Source: Amycolatopsis endophytica (GTDB lineage Bacteria; Actinomycetota; Actinomycetes; Mycobacteriales; Pseudonocardiaceae). Taken from it: a stretch of 64,000 nucleotides of DNA. Every line of letters begins with the position of its first letter. The stretch's first letter is position 1. Shown here piece by piece: positions 34,526 to 43,238 of this stretch. The position numbers were made by a program, and so were the translations under genes. The notes beneath the pieces were generated by a model that was given only the letters and a program-made list of their open reading frames with translations, searched no databases and was not told where the DNA came from. The DNA is taken from contig NZ_JACCFK010000002.1 in NCBI RefSeq assembly GCF_013410405.1, positions 1,240,001-1,304,000 of the forward strand. The letters run 5' to 3'.

Positions 34526-35200
34526 CTAGTACAGCGTGTGTTTGTAGTGGTCGTCGATGACGGCGTGGAGGCCGCCGCCGACGAGGTCGCCGAGGTTGTC
34601 CGTCATCTTCCGGGCGTTCTCGGCGATGGTCATCGTGTAGTAGTCCCCGCCCAGGAGCACGGCTTCGGCCAGTCCCCGCTGGTCGCCTTCCCACAGCTTC
34701 GACCGGATGACCGCCTTGCCGCACTGCCCGAACACTTCGCGGATCCGGACGACGGTGGCGAGCACGGCGGGTCTGCCGTCCGCGCCGAGCATCCCGAGCA
34801 GCTCCGGGGCGTCGGTGATGAACGCGTCGCCGTTGACACGCAACACTTCCCGGAGACCGGGCACGAAGAAGACCAGACCGACCACCGGGTTCCGGCTGAT
34901 GTTTTCGAAGCTGTCGGCGAGCTTGTTCCCCGGTCGGTCCGGAATCGCCAGCGTCCACCGGTCCAGGATGCGCACCGAGCCCGGCGGATCCCCCTTCGGG
35001 CTGGTGTCGAGCTGTCCGTCGGCACCGACCGTGGACATGCAGAAGAACGGGCTGTGGGCGATGAAACGTGCGGCGAACTCGCCCAGTGCCGGTTCCTTCT
35101 TCTCGGCGATGAACGGTTCCGGGAACCCGACGACCTCCCGGACCCGCTCCATGGTGATGGGCCGGTAGTCGTCGGCGGCCGTTCGCGAATCCGCGGTCAT
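34526..35200 (-). CDS. PPOX-type flavoprotein (pyridoxamine 5'-phosphate oxidase family)
   Basis: A 224-residue split-barrel flavoprotein. 'ARFIAHSPFFCMSTVGADGQ' (about residues 44-63), 'SPKGDPPGSVRILD' and 'NISRNPVVGLVFFVPGLREV' match the FMN-binding PPOX group of roughly 200 residues common in actinobacteria (MSMEG_1061-like). ATG 35200 has AGGAGTGA upstream. It follows the PDR-type reductase gene by 15 bp, so it may reduce, oxidise or hold flavin for the same pathway. Substrate unknown. Confidence 0.88.
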   Translation of the reverse strand: MTADSRTAADDYRPITMERVREVVGFPEPFIAEKKEPALGEFAARFIAHSPFFCMSTVGADGQLDTSPKGDPPGSVRILDRWTLAIPDRPGNKLADSFENISRNPVVGLVFFVPGLREVLRVNGDAFITDAPELLGMLGADGRPAVLATVVRIREVFGQCGKAVIRSKLWEGDQRGLAEAVLLGGDYYTMTIAENARKMTDNLGDLVGGGLHAVIDDHYKHTLY

Positions 35201-35215
35201 TGCGTCACTCCTGTT

Positions 35216-36163
35216 CTACAGGTCGAGGGTGAGGTTCGGGGTGTGGGCGCGGGACACGCAGATGAACATCCGGTCGCCCGCGGCGCGGTCGGCCTCGCCG
35301 AGGATTTCGTCGCGGTGCTCGGGCACGCCGTCGAGCACCCTGGTCTCGCAGGACCCGCAGATCCCGGAACGGCAGGACGACGCGGTGGCCACCCCGGCCT
35401 CGTCGAGCGCGGTGATGATGCTCCGGCCCGGCGGCACCGTGACCGTTTTGCCGGAGGCCGCGCACACCACGTCGAACGGGGTGTCCTCCGTGGTCGACGC
35501 ACGGGCCCGCGACTTGAAGCGTTCGAAGTGGACGGTGCCGTCGGGCCAGTGGGCCGCTGCCTCCCGCAGGCCGGCGATCAGCGGTTCGGGGCCGCACGCG
35601 TAGACCTCCCGTCCCGGACGCACCTCTTCGAGCGCCTCGGCCAGCGGGATGCGGCCCACCTTGTCGGCGGGGTAGAAGCGGACGCGCCCGCCGTGGTTCC
35701 GCAGCTCGTCGCGGAAGGGCATGGACGCGTCGGTGTGCCCGCCGTAGAGCAGCGTCCAGTCCACGCCCCAGGCGTCGGCCTGGCGGACCATCGGCAGGAT
35801 CGGCGTGATGCCGATCCCGCCCGCGATGAACAGGTAGGACCCGGCGCGGCGGAAGCCGAAGTTGTTGCGCGGCCCCTTGATGCGCAGCCGCTGACCGGGG
35901 CGCAGGAACGCGTGCACGTACTCCGATCCACCACGGCTCCTGTGCTCCCGCCGGATGCCGATCCGGTAGCACGACCGGTCCGCGAGCGGGCCGCACAGCG
36001 AGTACTGCCGTTCGATCCCGGTGGGCAGCACGAGATCGACGTGCGCACCCGGATCCCACGGTGGAAGCGGATCACCGGCGCGGGACCGGAGTTCCAGCGA
36101 CACCACGCCGTCCGCCTCCCACCGCAGCTGCCGGACGATCACCTCCTGCTCGACGACGGCCAT
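35216..36163 (-). CDS. PDR-family oxidoreductase (flavin and 2Fe-2S reductase)
   Basis: A 315-residue phthalate-dioxygenase-reductase/VanB-type electron-transfer protein: FMN domain first ('ERQYSLCGPLADRSCYRIGI'), then the NAD domain ('FIAGGIGITPILPMVRQADA', 'VYACGPEPLI'), then a C-terminal plant-type ferredoxin with the cysteines 'SSCRSGICGSCETRVL' and a distal 'FICVSRAH'. It would carry electrons from NAD(P)H to an oxygenase; no terminal Rieske oxygenase is next to it. ATG 36163. It is divergent from a TetR gene with two TAAC-GTTA operator copies between them. Confidence 0.92.
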   Translation of the reverse strand: MAVVEQEVIVRQLRWEADGVVSLELRSRAGDPLPPWDPGAHVDLVLPTGIERQYSLCGPLADRSCYRIGIRREHRSRGGSEYVHAFLRPGQRLRIKGPRNNFGFRRAGSYLFIAGGIGITPILPMVRQADAWGVDWTLLYGGHTDASMPFRDELRNHGGRVRFYPADKVGRIPLAEALEEVRPGREVYACGPEPLIAGLREAAAHWPDGTVHFERFKSRARASTTEDTPFDVVCAASGKTVTVPPGRSIITALDEAGVATASSCRSGICGSCETRVLDGVPEHRDEILGEADRAAGDRMFICVSRAHTPNLTLDL

Positions 36164-36175
36164 CCGACTCTCCTC

Positions 36176-36227
36176 GTTAACAATGTTACTGATCCGGAAC
36201 CGGGAGTGTAGTGATAACGTTGTTAAC
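36176..36227. promoter_or_regulatory. Twin TetR operators between the PDR reductase and tetR
   Basis: GTTAACAATGTTA (36176-36188) and TAACGTTGTTAAC (36215-36227) are inverted copies of one motif, each itself a TAAC-N3-GTTA palindrome, with centres 37 bp apart. They fill the 64-bp divergent promoter. The second copy ends one base before the tetR start codon, so TetR would repress both directions. Confidence 0.75.
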
Positions 36228-36872
36228 GTGTCAACGAAGCCGAAGACCAGCGACCGGGGCACCATCGCGGCCCTGCGCGGCGGAAATCTGGTGCGGGCAG
36301 CGCTCGACCAGGTCAACGACGGGGGCCTGGAGTCGCTGACGATGCGACGGCTGGCCGAGCGTCTCGGCACGCACCTGCCGACGATCTACCGGCTCTACGC
36401 CGACAAGGACGCCCTCCTGGACGACATGGCCGAGTCGATCCTGGCGAGCGCGCTGGCGTCGCGGGATCCGGACGCTACCGAGTGGTCCGCCCGTGCCCGG
36501 CGGCTGGCCACCGGGTTGCGCTCGGCGTTGCTCGCGCAACGCGACGGTGCACGCATCGTCGGCGGGAACTACGCCGCGAAGCGGAACAATCTGTCCTTCG
36601 TGGACACGCTGGTCGGCTGCATGCGGGATGCCCGCCTTCCCGGGGAAACGGCGCTGTGGTCGGCGAGCACGGTCTTCTGCTTCGTGCTGGGCGAAGCCCT
36701 CGAGCAACAGGGGGCGGGCGGCGACGAGGTCGGCGTCCTGCTGGACGCCGTCTCGATGGGCGGATTCCACCACCTGTCCGCCAGCCCGGTCCAGCACCTG
36801 TTCGACTTCGACGCGAGGTTCGACTTCGGGCTGGAGCTGATCCTGGGCGGAGTGCGGCGCTACACCGCCTGA
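36228..36872 (+). CDS. TetR-family regulator (TetR_C type)
   Basis: A 214-residue repressor. The HTH 'LTMRRLAERLGTHLPTIYRL' is at about residues 38-57, followed by 'YADKDALLDDMAESIL' and a helical ligand domain like that of the tetracycline repressor. The start GTG 36228 abuts operator copy two, leaving no room for a ribosome site, so the mRNA is probably leaderless with a -10 near 36213-36218. It should control itself and the divergent PDR reductase-PPOX genes. Confidence 0.9.
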   Translation: MSTKPKTSDRGTIAALRGGNLVRAALDQVNDGGLESLTMRRLAERLGTHLPTIYRLYADKDALLDDMAESILASALASRDPDATEWSARARRLATGLRSALLAQRDGARIVGGNYAAKRNNLSFVDTLVGCMRDARLPGETALWSASTVFCFVLGEALEQQGAGGDEVGVLLDAVSMGGFHHLSASPVQHLFDFDARFDFGLELILGGVRRYTA

Positions 36873-36878
36873 ACCGCG

Positions 36879-38272
36879 CTATGCCCGTGGCGGGGCCGGG
36901 TGGGTGCGCAGGGTCCCCTCGGCCAGGGTGAGGACGGTCAGGACGAGGCTGACGCCGATCATGATCCAGGCGATGACGTGGATGCCGTGGTCGCTGACCT
37001 GCTGGTGGAAGACCACGCCGGTGATGGCGGAGGAGGCGATCGAGCCGGCGTAGCCGAAGGTTCGCAGCAGACCGGAGGCGGTGCCGAGCTGTTCGGGCGG
37101 GGCGTGGGCGTAGAGCGCGGTCTGGTAGCCGGCGACGGCGAAGCCCGTGGAGGCGCCGAAGAAGAAGGTGAGGATGGCGACCAGCCCGATCCACGCACTG
37201 GAGCCGAGCAGCAGCACACCGGCGGAGCCGGCCAGCGCGGTCACGGCGGCGGCGATGACCGGGCCGCGCACCGAGTTGCGGCGCGAGACCAGCGCGATGA
37301 CCACCCCGGAGACCAGGGTCATGGGCAGCAACAGCAGACCGGAGGCGGACTCGCCGTAGCCGCGCACCGCTTCGATCCACTGGGTGAGGCCGTAGAGCAC
37401 GACGTACTGGCACAGCATGACCAGCCCGAACAGCACATAGGTGTTGGTCAGCGCCGGGCGCGCGGCCAGCAGGCGGACGTCGAGGAAGGGACTGGATGCC
37501 CGTAGCTCCCAGAGCACGTCGAGGACCCACAACACGACCGAGATCGCCAGGATCCACCAGTGGGCCGTGGGAAGTTCGAACAGGAACACCAGCAGGGCCA
37601 GCATCGCGGCGGCGAAACCGGCGATGCCGGTCAGGTCCAGTCGCGTGGCAACATCACGCACTCCCCTGCCGCGCAGTGGTCCGTCGGCCTGGATCCAGGC
37701 CAGCGCCGCGACGAGCGTGACGAGCGCGACCGGGAGGTTGACGAGGAAGACCGCCCGCCACCCGAAAGCGCCGACCAGCAGACCCCCCAGCGGCAGGCCC
37801 AGCGACGCGGTCGCGACGCCGGTGATCTGGAGCCCGCCGAGCACGAGACCCGGCGGCTGGTCCATGCCCGCCTCGCGAGCGCGCTTCCGGATCAGCAGCA
37901 TCGCGGTCGGGTAGGCGCACGAGGTGCCCAGCCCGATCAGGACGCGGCTGATCAGCAGGGTGAGCAGATCCCGCGCGACCCCGCCGACCAGCCCGCCCGC
38001 GGCCACGGCCACGACGCCGGTGACCAGGACGCGGCGCGGGCCGAACACCTCCGCCGCCTTGCCCGCCGTGGGCTGCGCCACCGCGCTGGCCAGGTAGAGC
38101 GCCGTCACCAGGGTGGCCGTCTGTCCGATCGGCACACGATGCCGTGCGCGATCGGCACCAGCGCGGTCGCGATCAGCGAGCTGTTGACGGGGTTGAGGAC
38201 CGAGGCGAGATACAGCGGCGTGGTGAACCGCCACGAGAACGGGCGCTGCCGGATCTTTCCCGGCGGAGTCAC
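36879..38272 (-). pseudogene. DHA-type MFS drug-efflux transporter, frameshifted near the N-terminus
   Basis: A multidrug-efflux-like MFS protein of about 465 residues in two frames. The first 45 residues ('PFSWRFTTPLYLASVLNPVN', 'SSLIATALVPIAHGI') are read from GTG 38272; the remainder ('VPIGQTATLVTALYLASAVA' to the C-terminus) is in another frame. Restoring one base at about 38138 joins them. GTG 38272 overlaps the isochorismatase stop (GTGA), which supports this as the true start and links it to a MarR-hydrolase-transporter operon. Either a recent inactivating deletion or a sequencing error; the rest of the frame is intact, which favours recent or artefactual. Confidence 0.82.
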
Positions 38273-38835
38273 CGGAAGTTCGCGGCGAGCAGGGCGACGA
38301 CGTCGTCGGTGCTGCCGGTCTCGGCGCGCTGCGGGAAGTGGTGGGTCACCGAGAACTCGTGCCGGACGGCGACGCGGTCGGCCATCGCGTCGGTCGGGGT
38401 GGTCACGTGGAAGCCGAGCTCGAACGCCTGCTGCACGGTGGCGGCGACACCGTCGCTGGTCGCGACACCGGTGACGACCACCTGGGTGACGCCCCGGCCG
38501 CGAAGGTAGTCCTCCAGACCGGTGCCGGTGAACGCGCCCGGGGTGCGCTTGGTGATCAGCTTGTCGGCCGCGCCCAGCTCGGGGACGACCGGCAACGCCT
38601 GCTCCGGCAACTCCCAGGGTTCCCCGCCGGGATTCTGGTCGCTGCGCGCGCCCGGCGCGGCGGCGACGTTGACCAGGACGACGGGCAGTCCCCGGCCGCG
38701 GAAGGCGCCGGCCAGCCGGGCGGCACGGGCGACCACGTCGGCGGCGGTGTGCGGCACCAGGTCCATGCCGACACTGCCGGCCTGCAGATCGATGACGATC
38801 AGGGCCGTCCTGGAATCAAGGGTGGTGATGGGCAT
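38269..38835 (-). CDS. Isochorismatase-family hydrolase lacking the catalytic cysteine
   Basis: A 188-residue cysteine-hydrolase-like protein. The family aspartate (Asp16 in 'ALIVIDLQ') and lysine (Lys96 in 'KLITKRTPGAF') are present, but the position of the nucleophilic cysteine in 'VTGVATSDGVAATV' is Gly129, and the whole protein contains no cysteine. True isochorismatases also work without cysteine, so it may be a vinyl-ether hydrolase rather than an amidase. It lies 9 bp after marR and overlaps the frameshifted efflux gene. Confidence 0.85.
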   Translation of the reverse strand: MPITTLDSRTALIVIDLQAGSVGMDLVPHTAADVVARAARLAGAFRGRGLPVVLVNVAAAPGARSDQNPGGEPWELPEQALPVVPELGAADKLITKRTPGAFTGTGLEDYLRGRGVTQVVVTGVATSDGVAATVQQAFELGFHVTTPTDAMADRVAVRHEFSVTHHFPQRAETGSTDDVVALLAANFR

Positions 38836-38844
38836 CGAAGCTCC

Positions 38845-39264
38845 TCACGGGAAAAGTCGATCGAGTAGCGCGTGCGCCGCGGCGAGGGTCTGCCGCTCGG
38901 CGGGCGAGAGCGTCTCCAGCTGCTTCGCGAGCCAGTCGGTACGCACGCTGCGGCCCTCGGCGATGAGGTCCCTGGCCGCATCCGTGACGGCGACGACTTT
39001 CCGACGGCCGTCGCCGGGGTCCGGGGAGACCGTCACCAGCCCCCGCTCGCGCAGCACGCCGACCGTCGCGCCCATGGACTGGGGCCGGACGTGCTGCCGC
39101 CCGGCCAGCTCGGTGATCGTCATCGGGCCGTCCCGGAAGACATATCCCAGTGCTTCGGTCTGACTGGCGGTCAATCCCCTGCGGCCACCCTGCTCGCGCA
39201 GCGCCCGCTGGGCTCGGCCGAGTACCTCGCGTAGCGATTGAGCCAGGTCCGCGGCGTCGGTCAC
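38845..39264 (-). CDS. MarR-family transcriptional regulator
   Basis: A 139-residue MarR protein with a winged helix at about residues 46-95 ('MTITELAGRQHVRPQSMGAT', then 'VGVLRERGLVTVSPDPGDGR'). GTG 39264. It is first in a MarR-isochorismatase-efflux pump operon, the usual arrangement for a repressor relieved by a toxic aromatic. An inverted repeat at 39287-39310 upstream is the likely autoregulatory site, placed to also affect the divergent SDR gene. Confidence 0.9.
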   Translation of the reverse strand: MTDAADLAQSLREVLGRAQRALREQGGRRGLTASQTEALGYVFRDGPMTITELAGRQHVRPQSMGATVGVLRERGLVTVSPDPGDGRRKVVAVTDAARDLIAEGRSVRTDWLAKQLETLSPAERQTLAAAHALLDRLFP

Positions 39265-39286
39265 GTTCTCCAGCCTAGCTGGTACG

Positions 39287-39310
39287 AAGGCAACCTACAA
39301 AGGTTTCCTT
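39287..39310. promoter_or_regulatory. Predicted MarR operator
   Basis: AAGGCAACCT-acaa-AGGTTTCCTT is an inverted repeat with 10-bp arms (one mismatch) and a 4-bp spacer, 23 bp upstream of the marR start. It is in the region shared with the divergent SDR gene at 39440. Confidence 0.7.
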
Positions 39311-39439
39311 CTTAGTTGCCGGTGGGGGGCCCACTTCGTCCCAGGATGAACGAGGCCCTGTTCGGCGCCCCGTCCACTGCCCGGCGCTGGTTGAGTACGG
39401 GGCACAGGCACAACGCCGAAGCGAAGGAGAGAAGACGGA

Positions 39440-40273
39440 ATGACTACTTGGCTGATCACCGGCGCTTCCCGCGGCCTGGGCGCGGAGATCGCCCGTGCGG
39501 CACTGGCCGGAGGCGACACCGTGGCGGTCGCGGTCCGCGATCCCGGCCGCCTCCCGGAGGACCTCAGGACCGGCGCGCGCGTGTTCCCCGTCGCGCTGGA
39601 CGTCACCGACACGGCCGCGATCGCCCCGGCGGTGAAGTCCGTCGTGGAGCGGTTCGGCGGGATCGACGTGCTGGTCAACAACGCCGGACGCGGGCTGCTG
39701 GGCGCGCTGGAGGAGATCAGCGACGCCGAGGCGCGGTCACTGTTCGACCTGAACGTGTTCGGGCTGATCAACGTCACCCGCGCGGTGCTGCCGTTCATGC
39801 GTGAAGCGGGCGGCGGCAAGCTCGTCCACATCGGATCCCGCTCCGGATTCGAGGGCGAGCCAGGGGTGAGCGTGTACAGCGCGTCGAAGTTCGCCGTGGC
39901 GGGTATCAGCGAGGCGCTGTCGGCGGAGCTGGCACCGCTCGGGATCCAGAGCATGGTCGTCGAGCCGGGCGTCTTCCGCACCGACTTCCTCGACGCCAGT
40001 TCGCTGTCCCTGCCGGAGCAGCGGATCGCCGCCTACGACGGCACCCCGGCGCACACCACTGTGGACTGGGCCGGCGACGCCAACCACACCCAGCTGGGCG
40101 ATCCGGTCAAGGGCGCGGCCCTGCTCCACGAGGTCGCGTGCCAGGACAAGCTGCCGACGCACCTGCTGCTCGGCCGGGACGCGATCGACCGCTGGCAGGT
40201 CAAGGTCGACCAGATCGCCGACGACACCGAGCCGTGGCGGGCGAAGTCCGTCGCCACCGCCCACCAGGACTGA
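39440..40273 (+). CDS. Short-chain dehydrogenase/reductase
   Basis: A 277-residue classical SDR. The NAD(P)-binding 'LITGASRGLGAEIARA' (residues 5-20), 'LVNNAGRG', catalytic Ser ('VHIGSRSG') and 'YSASK' Tyr-Lys are intact. It resembles the oxidoreductase subgroup that also includes the broken gene at 49016. ATG 39440 has AAGGAG at 39422-39427. It is divergent from the MarR operon and ends 7 bp before the converging XRE regulator. Substrate unknown. Confidence 0.92.
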   Translation: MTTWLITGASRGLGAEIARAALAGGDTVAVAVRDPGRLPEDLRTGARVFPVALDVTDTAAIAPAVKSVVERFGGIDVLVNNAGRGLLGALEEISDAEARSLFDLNVFGLINVTRAVLPFMREAGGGKLVHIGSRSGFEGEPGVSVYSASKFAVAGISEALSAELAPLGIQSMVVEPGVFRTDFLDASSLSLPEQRIAAYDGTPAHTTVDWAGDANHTQLGDPVKGAALLHEVACQDKLPTHLLLGRDAIDRWQVKVDQIADDTEPWRAKSVATAHQD

Positions 40274-40280
40274 GGCCCGG

Positions 40281-41156
40281 TCAGCGCACCGGCGACACCC
40301 GGACCGGGTTCTCGCTCCGCGAGCCGGCCAGCAGGCGCATCGCGGCCTCCGAGGCGCTGCCGGGCTCGGTGGTGTAGACGAACAGGGTCTGGTCGGGATC
40401 GTCCGCCGGGTGCAGCGCCTGGTACCGCACCGTGAGGTCGCCGGCCACCGGGTGGTGGTAGCCCTTCGCCCCGGTGGTGCGGCGGTGCACCTGGTGGTCC
40501 GGCCACCAGTCCCGGAACTCCGCCGAGTGGATCGACAGATCCCCGATCAGCGCGGACAGCTGCGGGTCGCCGGGGTTGCGTCCGGCGTCCAGGCGCAACA
40601 TCGCCACCGTGTCCCTGGCGACGGCCTCCCAGTCCTGGTACAGCTCCCGCGCGCGCGGGTCGAAGAACACGAACCGCGCCTGGTTCCGGTCGACGGCGGG
40701 CAGCGCCCGGAACTCGGCGATCAGGGCACCCGCGATCCGGTTGTGCGCCAGCACGTCGAGCCGGCGTCCCAGCACGAAAGCCGGCGAGTGCACCTCGTCC
40801 AGCATCTCGATCAGGCGCAGCGTCGCCGGATCCACCCGCTGCGGGCGGGCGCGCCGCCTGCGCCGCGCGGGTTCCGGCCGCCCGAGGTCCATCAGGTGCT
40901 GCCGCTCGGCGTCGTCCAACCGCAGCGCGGTGGCCAGCGCGTCGAGCACTTCGGCCGAGGCGCTGCGACTGCGCCCCTGCTCCAAGCGGGTGTAGTAGTC
41001 CACGCTCACCCCGGCCAGCCGCGCGAGCTCCTCCCGCCGCAAACCCGGCACCCGGCGCCGGGACGACTCGCCGTCGAGCCCCAGCTCCCCGGGGCCGACG
41101 CGGGACCGGCAGGTGCGCAGGAACTCCGCCAGCTCACTGCTCTTCATGCCGCTCAT
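40281..41156 (-). CDS. XRE-family regulator with MmyB-like ligand domain
   Basis: A 291-residue protein: N-terminal HTH ('RREELARLAGVSVDYYTRLE', about residues 40-59) followed by the MmyB-like ligand-binding domain ('HSPAFVLGRRLDVLAHNRIA', 'FVFFDPRARELYQDW', 'HPVAGDLTVRYQALHPADDP') of roughly 170 residues. This architecture is common in actinobacteria, often beside an SDR, as here. ATG 41156; ATG 41147 is possible. It converges on the SDR gene. Confidence 0.9.
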   Translation of the reverse strand: MSGMKSSELAEFLRTCRSRVGPGELGLDGESSRRRVPGLRREELARLAGVSVDYYTRLEQGRSRSASAEVLDALATALRLDDAERQHLMDLGRPEPARRRRRARPQRVDPATLRLIEMLDEVHSPAFVLGRRLDVLAHNRIAGALIAEFRALPAVDRNQARFVFFDPRARELYQDWEAVARDTVAMLRLDAGRNPGDPQLSALIGDLSIHSAEFRDWWPDHQVHRRTTGAKGYHHPVAGDLTVRYQALHPADDPDQTLFVYTTEPGSASEAAMRLLAGSRSENPVRVSPVR

Positions 41157-41203
41157 GGCCCGATTCTGGCCGATCCCGGACCGCGGCGCAGGCGGCGTCC
41201 CGG

Positions 41204-41911
41204 TCAGCCGCGCAGCCCGAGGATGCCTGCGATGTCGTCCAGGCATTCCTCGAAGACGGGTTCCAGGTCGGTGTAGGCGAAGTCGAGCTGGTGCAGGACC
41301 TCCATGCACAACAGGCCGTACAGCCGGATCCAGCAGGACAGGAAGACGTGCGCGGCCGCGGGCGGCAGCCGTCCGTCGATGCTCGCGGAGTAGGCGGTCA
41401 GCTGCTCCCGCAACGATCCGGGCAGGTCCGCCGGATCGGGCACCGGAAACGGCCGGATCTCCCAGAGCTCGATCGTCAGGTCGAGCAGGACCTGCTCGAA
41501 ACGCTGCCCGGCCCGGTGGCGTGTCGAGCCCGGATCCCGGTTGGGCGGGGTGACCGGGCCGGCGAAGATCCAGCCGAACTCGGCCGGATGGGCGATCGCC
41601 CAGGCGCGCATCGCCCGGCATACCGCCACGATGCGTTCGCCGACCGGGGCATCGGCGCGGGCGTCCCTGGCCTGTTCCATCGCGGCGGCCAGTTCGCGGA
41701 AGAAGCCGGCGGTCACCGCGCCGACGAGCTCGTCGTGGCTGGCGTAGTAGTGGTACAGCGCCGGGCCGCTCATGCCCACCTGCCGGGCCACCCCGTTGAT
41801 GGTCACCGCCGCCGGTCCCCGCTCGACCAGCAACGTGCGCGCGGCCCCGTGGATCTCCTCCAGCGCTGCCTGGCGCACCCTCGCCCGCCTGCTGCTCGTG
41901 CCCGCGGCCAT
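41204..41911 (-). CDS. TetR-family regulator (WHG/TetR_C-type)
   Basis: A 235-residue repressor with the HTH 'VTINGVARQVGMSGPALYHY' near residues 36-55 and a C-terminal domain of the type with 'HPAEFGWIFAGPV' and 'SCWIRLYGLLCMEVL'. ATG 41911 is chosen because AAGGG lies six bases upstream; ATG 41917 and GTG 41929 are in frame. It is divergent from the small membrane protein-monooxygenase operon beginning at 42001, which it probably controls. Confidence 0.88.
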   Translation of the reverse strand: MAAGTSSRRARVRQAALEEIHGAARTLLVERGPAAVTINGVARQVGMSGPALYHYYASHDELVGAVTAGFFRELAAAMEQARDARADAPVGERIVAVCRAMRAWAIAHPAEFGWIFAGPVTPPNRDPGSTRHRAGQRFEQVLLDLTIELWEIRPFPVPDPADLPGSLREQLTAYSASIDGRLPPAAAHVFLSCWIRLYGLLCMEVLHQLDFAYTDLEPVFEECLDDIAGILGLRG

Positions 41912-42000
41912 GGTCATCCCTTCCGTCACCGTGTTGACATCCTAGACCAACTATGCTTCCTTAATGGCTCTAAGTAAACCTAGAGATGCTAGGGGCTTCG

Positions 42001-42111
42001 ATGGAACGCTGGTGGTGGGTCGTTGTCGCGGCACTGCTGGGGATCACGGCCGTGTGGTGGGGGTTCTCCAGGGCCGCGCACCTGCGGCGGGAGCGGGAGG
42101 ACCGGCGATGA
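42001..42111 (+). CDS. Small single-span membrane protein, 36 residues
   Basis: A 36-residue ORF: 'MERWWWVVVAALLGITAVWW' forms a complete hydrophobic helix and is followed by a basic tail ('HLRRERED', then RR). ATG 42001 has AGGGG upstream, and its TGA overlaps the ATG of the FAD monooxygenase (ATGA), the same junction seen elsewhere in this operon, so it is probably translated. It could anchor or stabilise the monooxygenase at the membrane, or just serve as a coupled leader peptide. No family is recognised. Confidence 0.6.
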   Translation: MERWWWVVVAALLGITAVWWGFSRAAHLRREREDRR

Positions 42112-43238
42112 AGGCGGTCATCGTGGGCGGCGGCATCGGTGGACTGGCCGCGGCCGTGGCCTTCCACCAGCGCGGCTGGCAGATCGAGGTCCTGGAACGG
42201 GCGCCCGGGTTCACCGAAATCGGCGCGGGACTGGCGGTCCACCCCAACGGGCTGCGTGCACTGGACACGCTCGGCCTGGGCGACGCGCTGCGCACCGGCG
42301 GGCCCGCCGATCCGCCCGCGGGCATCCGCCGCGCCGACGGGAAATGGCTGATCCGCAACGACATCGCCGGTCTGAAACGCCGGTTCGGTCCCTGGACGAC
42401 CGTGCACCGCGCCACCCTGATCGACCTGCTGCGCGAGGCGCTGCCCGCAGCGGCGTTGCGGCCCGGCACGGACGTGCACGAGGTGCGACCCGACGGCACG
42501 GTCCGGCACAGCGGCGGCACTTCCACCGCGGACCTCGTCGTGGGCGCGGACGGCGTGCACAGCGTGACCCGACGGTCCCTGTGGCCCGATGTCCGCGAGC
42601 CGCGCTACGTCGGCTACACCACCTGGCGCCTCATCGCACCGCCCCACCCGGTTCACGGGAACGTGGAAACCTGGGGCCGGGGCGAACGGTTCGGGCATGT
42701 GCCGATGCCCGATGGCCGCGTCTACTGCTACCTGATGGCCAACGCCCCGGCCGGCTCCCGCGCCGGCCTGGACCGGCTCCGCGAACGTTTCGCGCGCTGG
42801 CACGACCCCATCCCCGCGCTGCTGGACTCCGCCGGAGCGGACGACGTGCTGCAACACGACACCTACGAGCTGCCGGAGCTGGACACCTACGTCTCCGGCA
42901 CGGTCGCCCTGCTCGGCGACGCCGCACACGCCATGACCCCCAACCTCGGTCAGGGCGCCTGCCAGGCACTCGAAGACGCCGTCACGCTCGCCACCGCGGT
43001 CGGCACACTCGGCGTGCGTCAGGGGCTCGCGGAATACGACCGCGCCCGCAGGCCACGCACCCAGATGATCGCCCGCCGGTCCCGCCAGGTCGGCGCTCCC
43101 GCGCACTGGACGTCGCCGGCGTCGGCCGCCCTCCGGGACGCGGCGCTCCCCCTCCTGCCCAGCTCGCTCTTCGGACGGTCGATCACGCCCGTCTACGCCT
43201 GGACGATCGGACCCCGTCCGGAAAGGTTCACCCGATGA
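42108..43238 (+). CDS. FAD-dependent aromatic monooxygenase (PHBH-like)
   Basis: A 376-residue group A flavin monooxygenase. Motifs: GxGxxG at 'VIVGGGIGGLAAAVAF' (residues 4-19), the DG motif 'DLVVGADGVHS' near 144-154, and 'VALLGDAAHAMTPNLGQG' near 267-284 binding the ribityl and pyrophosphate. It would hydroxylate an aromatic or polycyclic substrate with NAD(P)H and oxygen. It overlaps the small membrane protein upstream and the membrane protein downstream by 4 bp each. Confidence 0.92.
   Translation: MKAVIVGGGIGGLAAAVAFHQRGWQIEVLERAPGFTEIGAGLAVHPNGLRALDTLGLGDALRTGGPADPPAGIRRADGKWLIRNDIAGLKRRFGPWTTVHRATLIDLLREALPAAALRPGTDVHEVRPDGTVRHSGGTSTADLVVGADGVHSVTRRSLWPDVREPRYVGYTTWRLIAPPHPVHGNVETWGRGERFGHVPMPDGRVYCYLMANAPAGSRAGLDRLRERFARWHDPIPALLDSAGADDVLQHDTYELPELDTYVSGTVALLGDAAHAMTPNLGQGACQALEDAVTLATAVGTLGVRQGLAEYDRARRPRTQMIARRSRQVGAPAHWTSPASAALRDAALPLLPSSLFGRSITPVYAWTIGPRPERFTR

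Noticed and set aside
34323..34958. Arg-rich open frames covering the gap 34277-34525 on both strands
   Set aside because: Amino-acid composition is that of random GC-rich frames and the region is dominated by inverted repeats.
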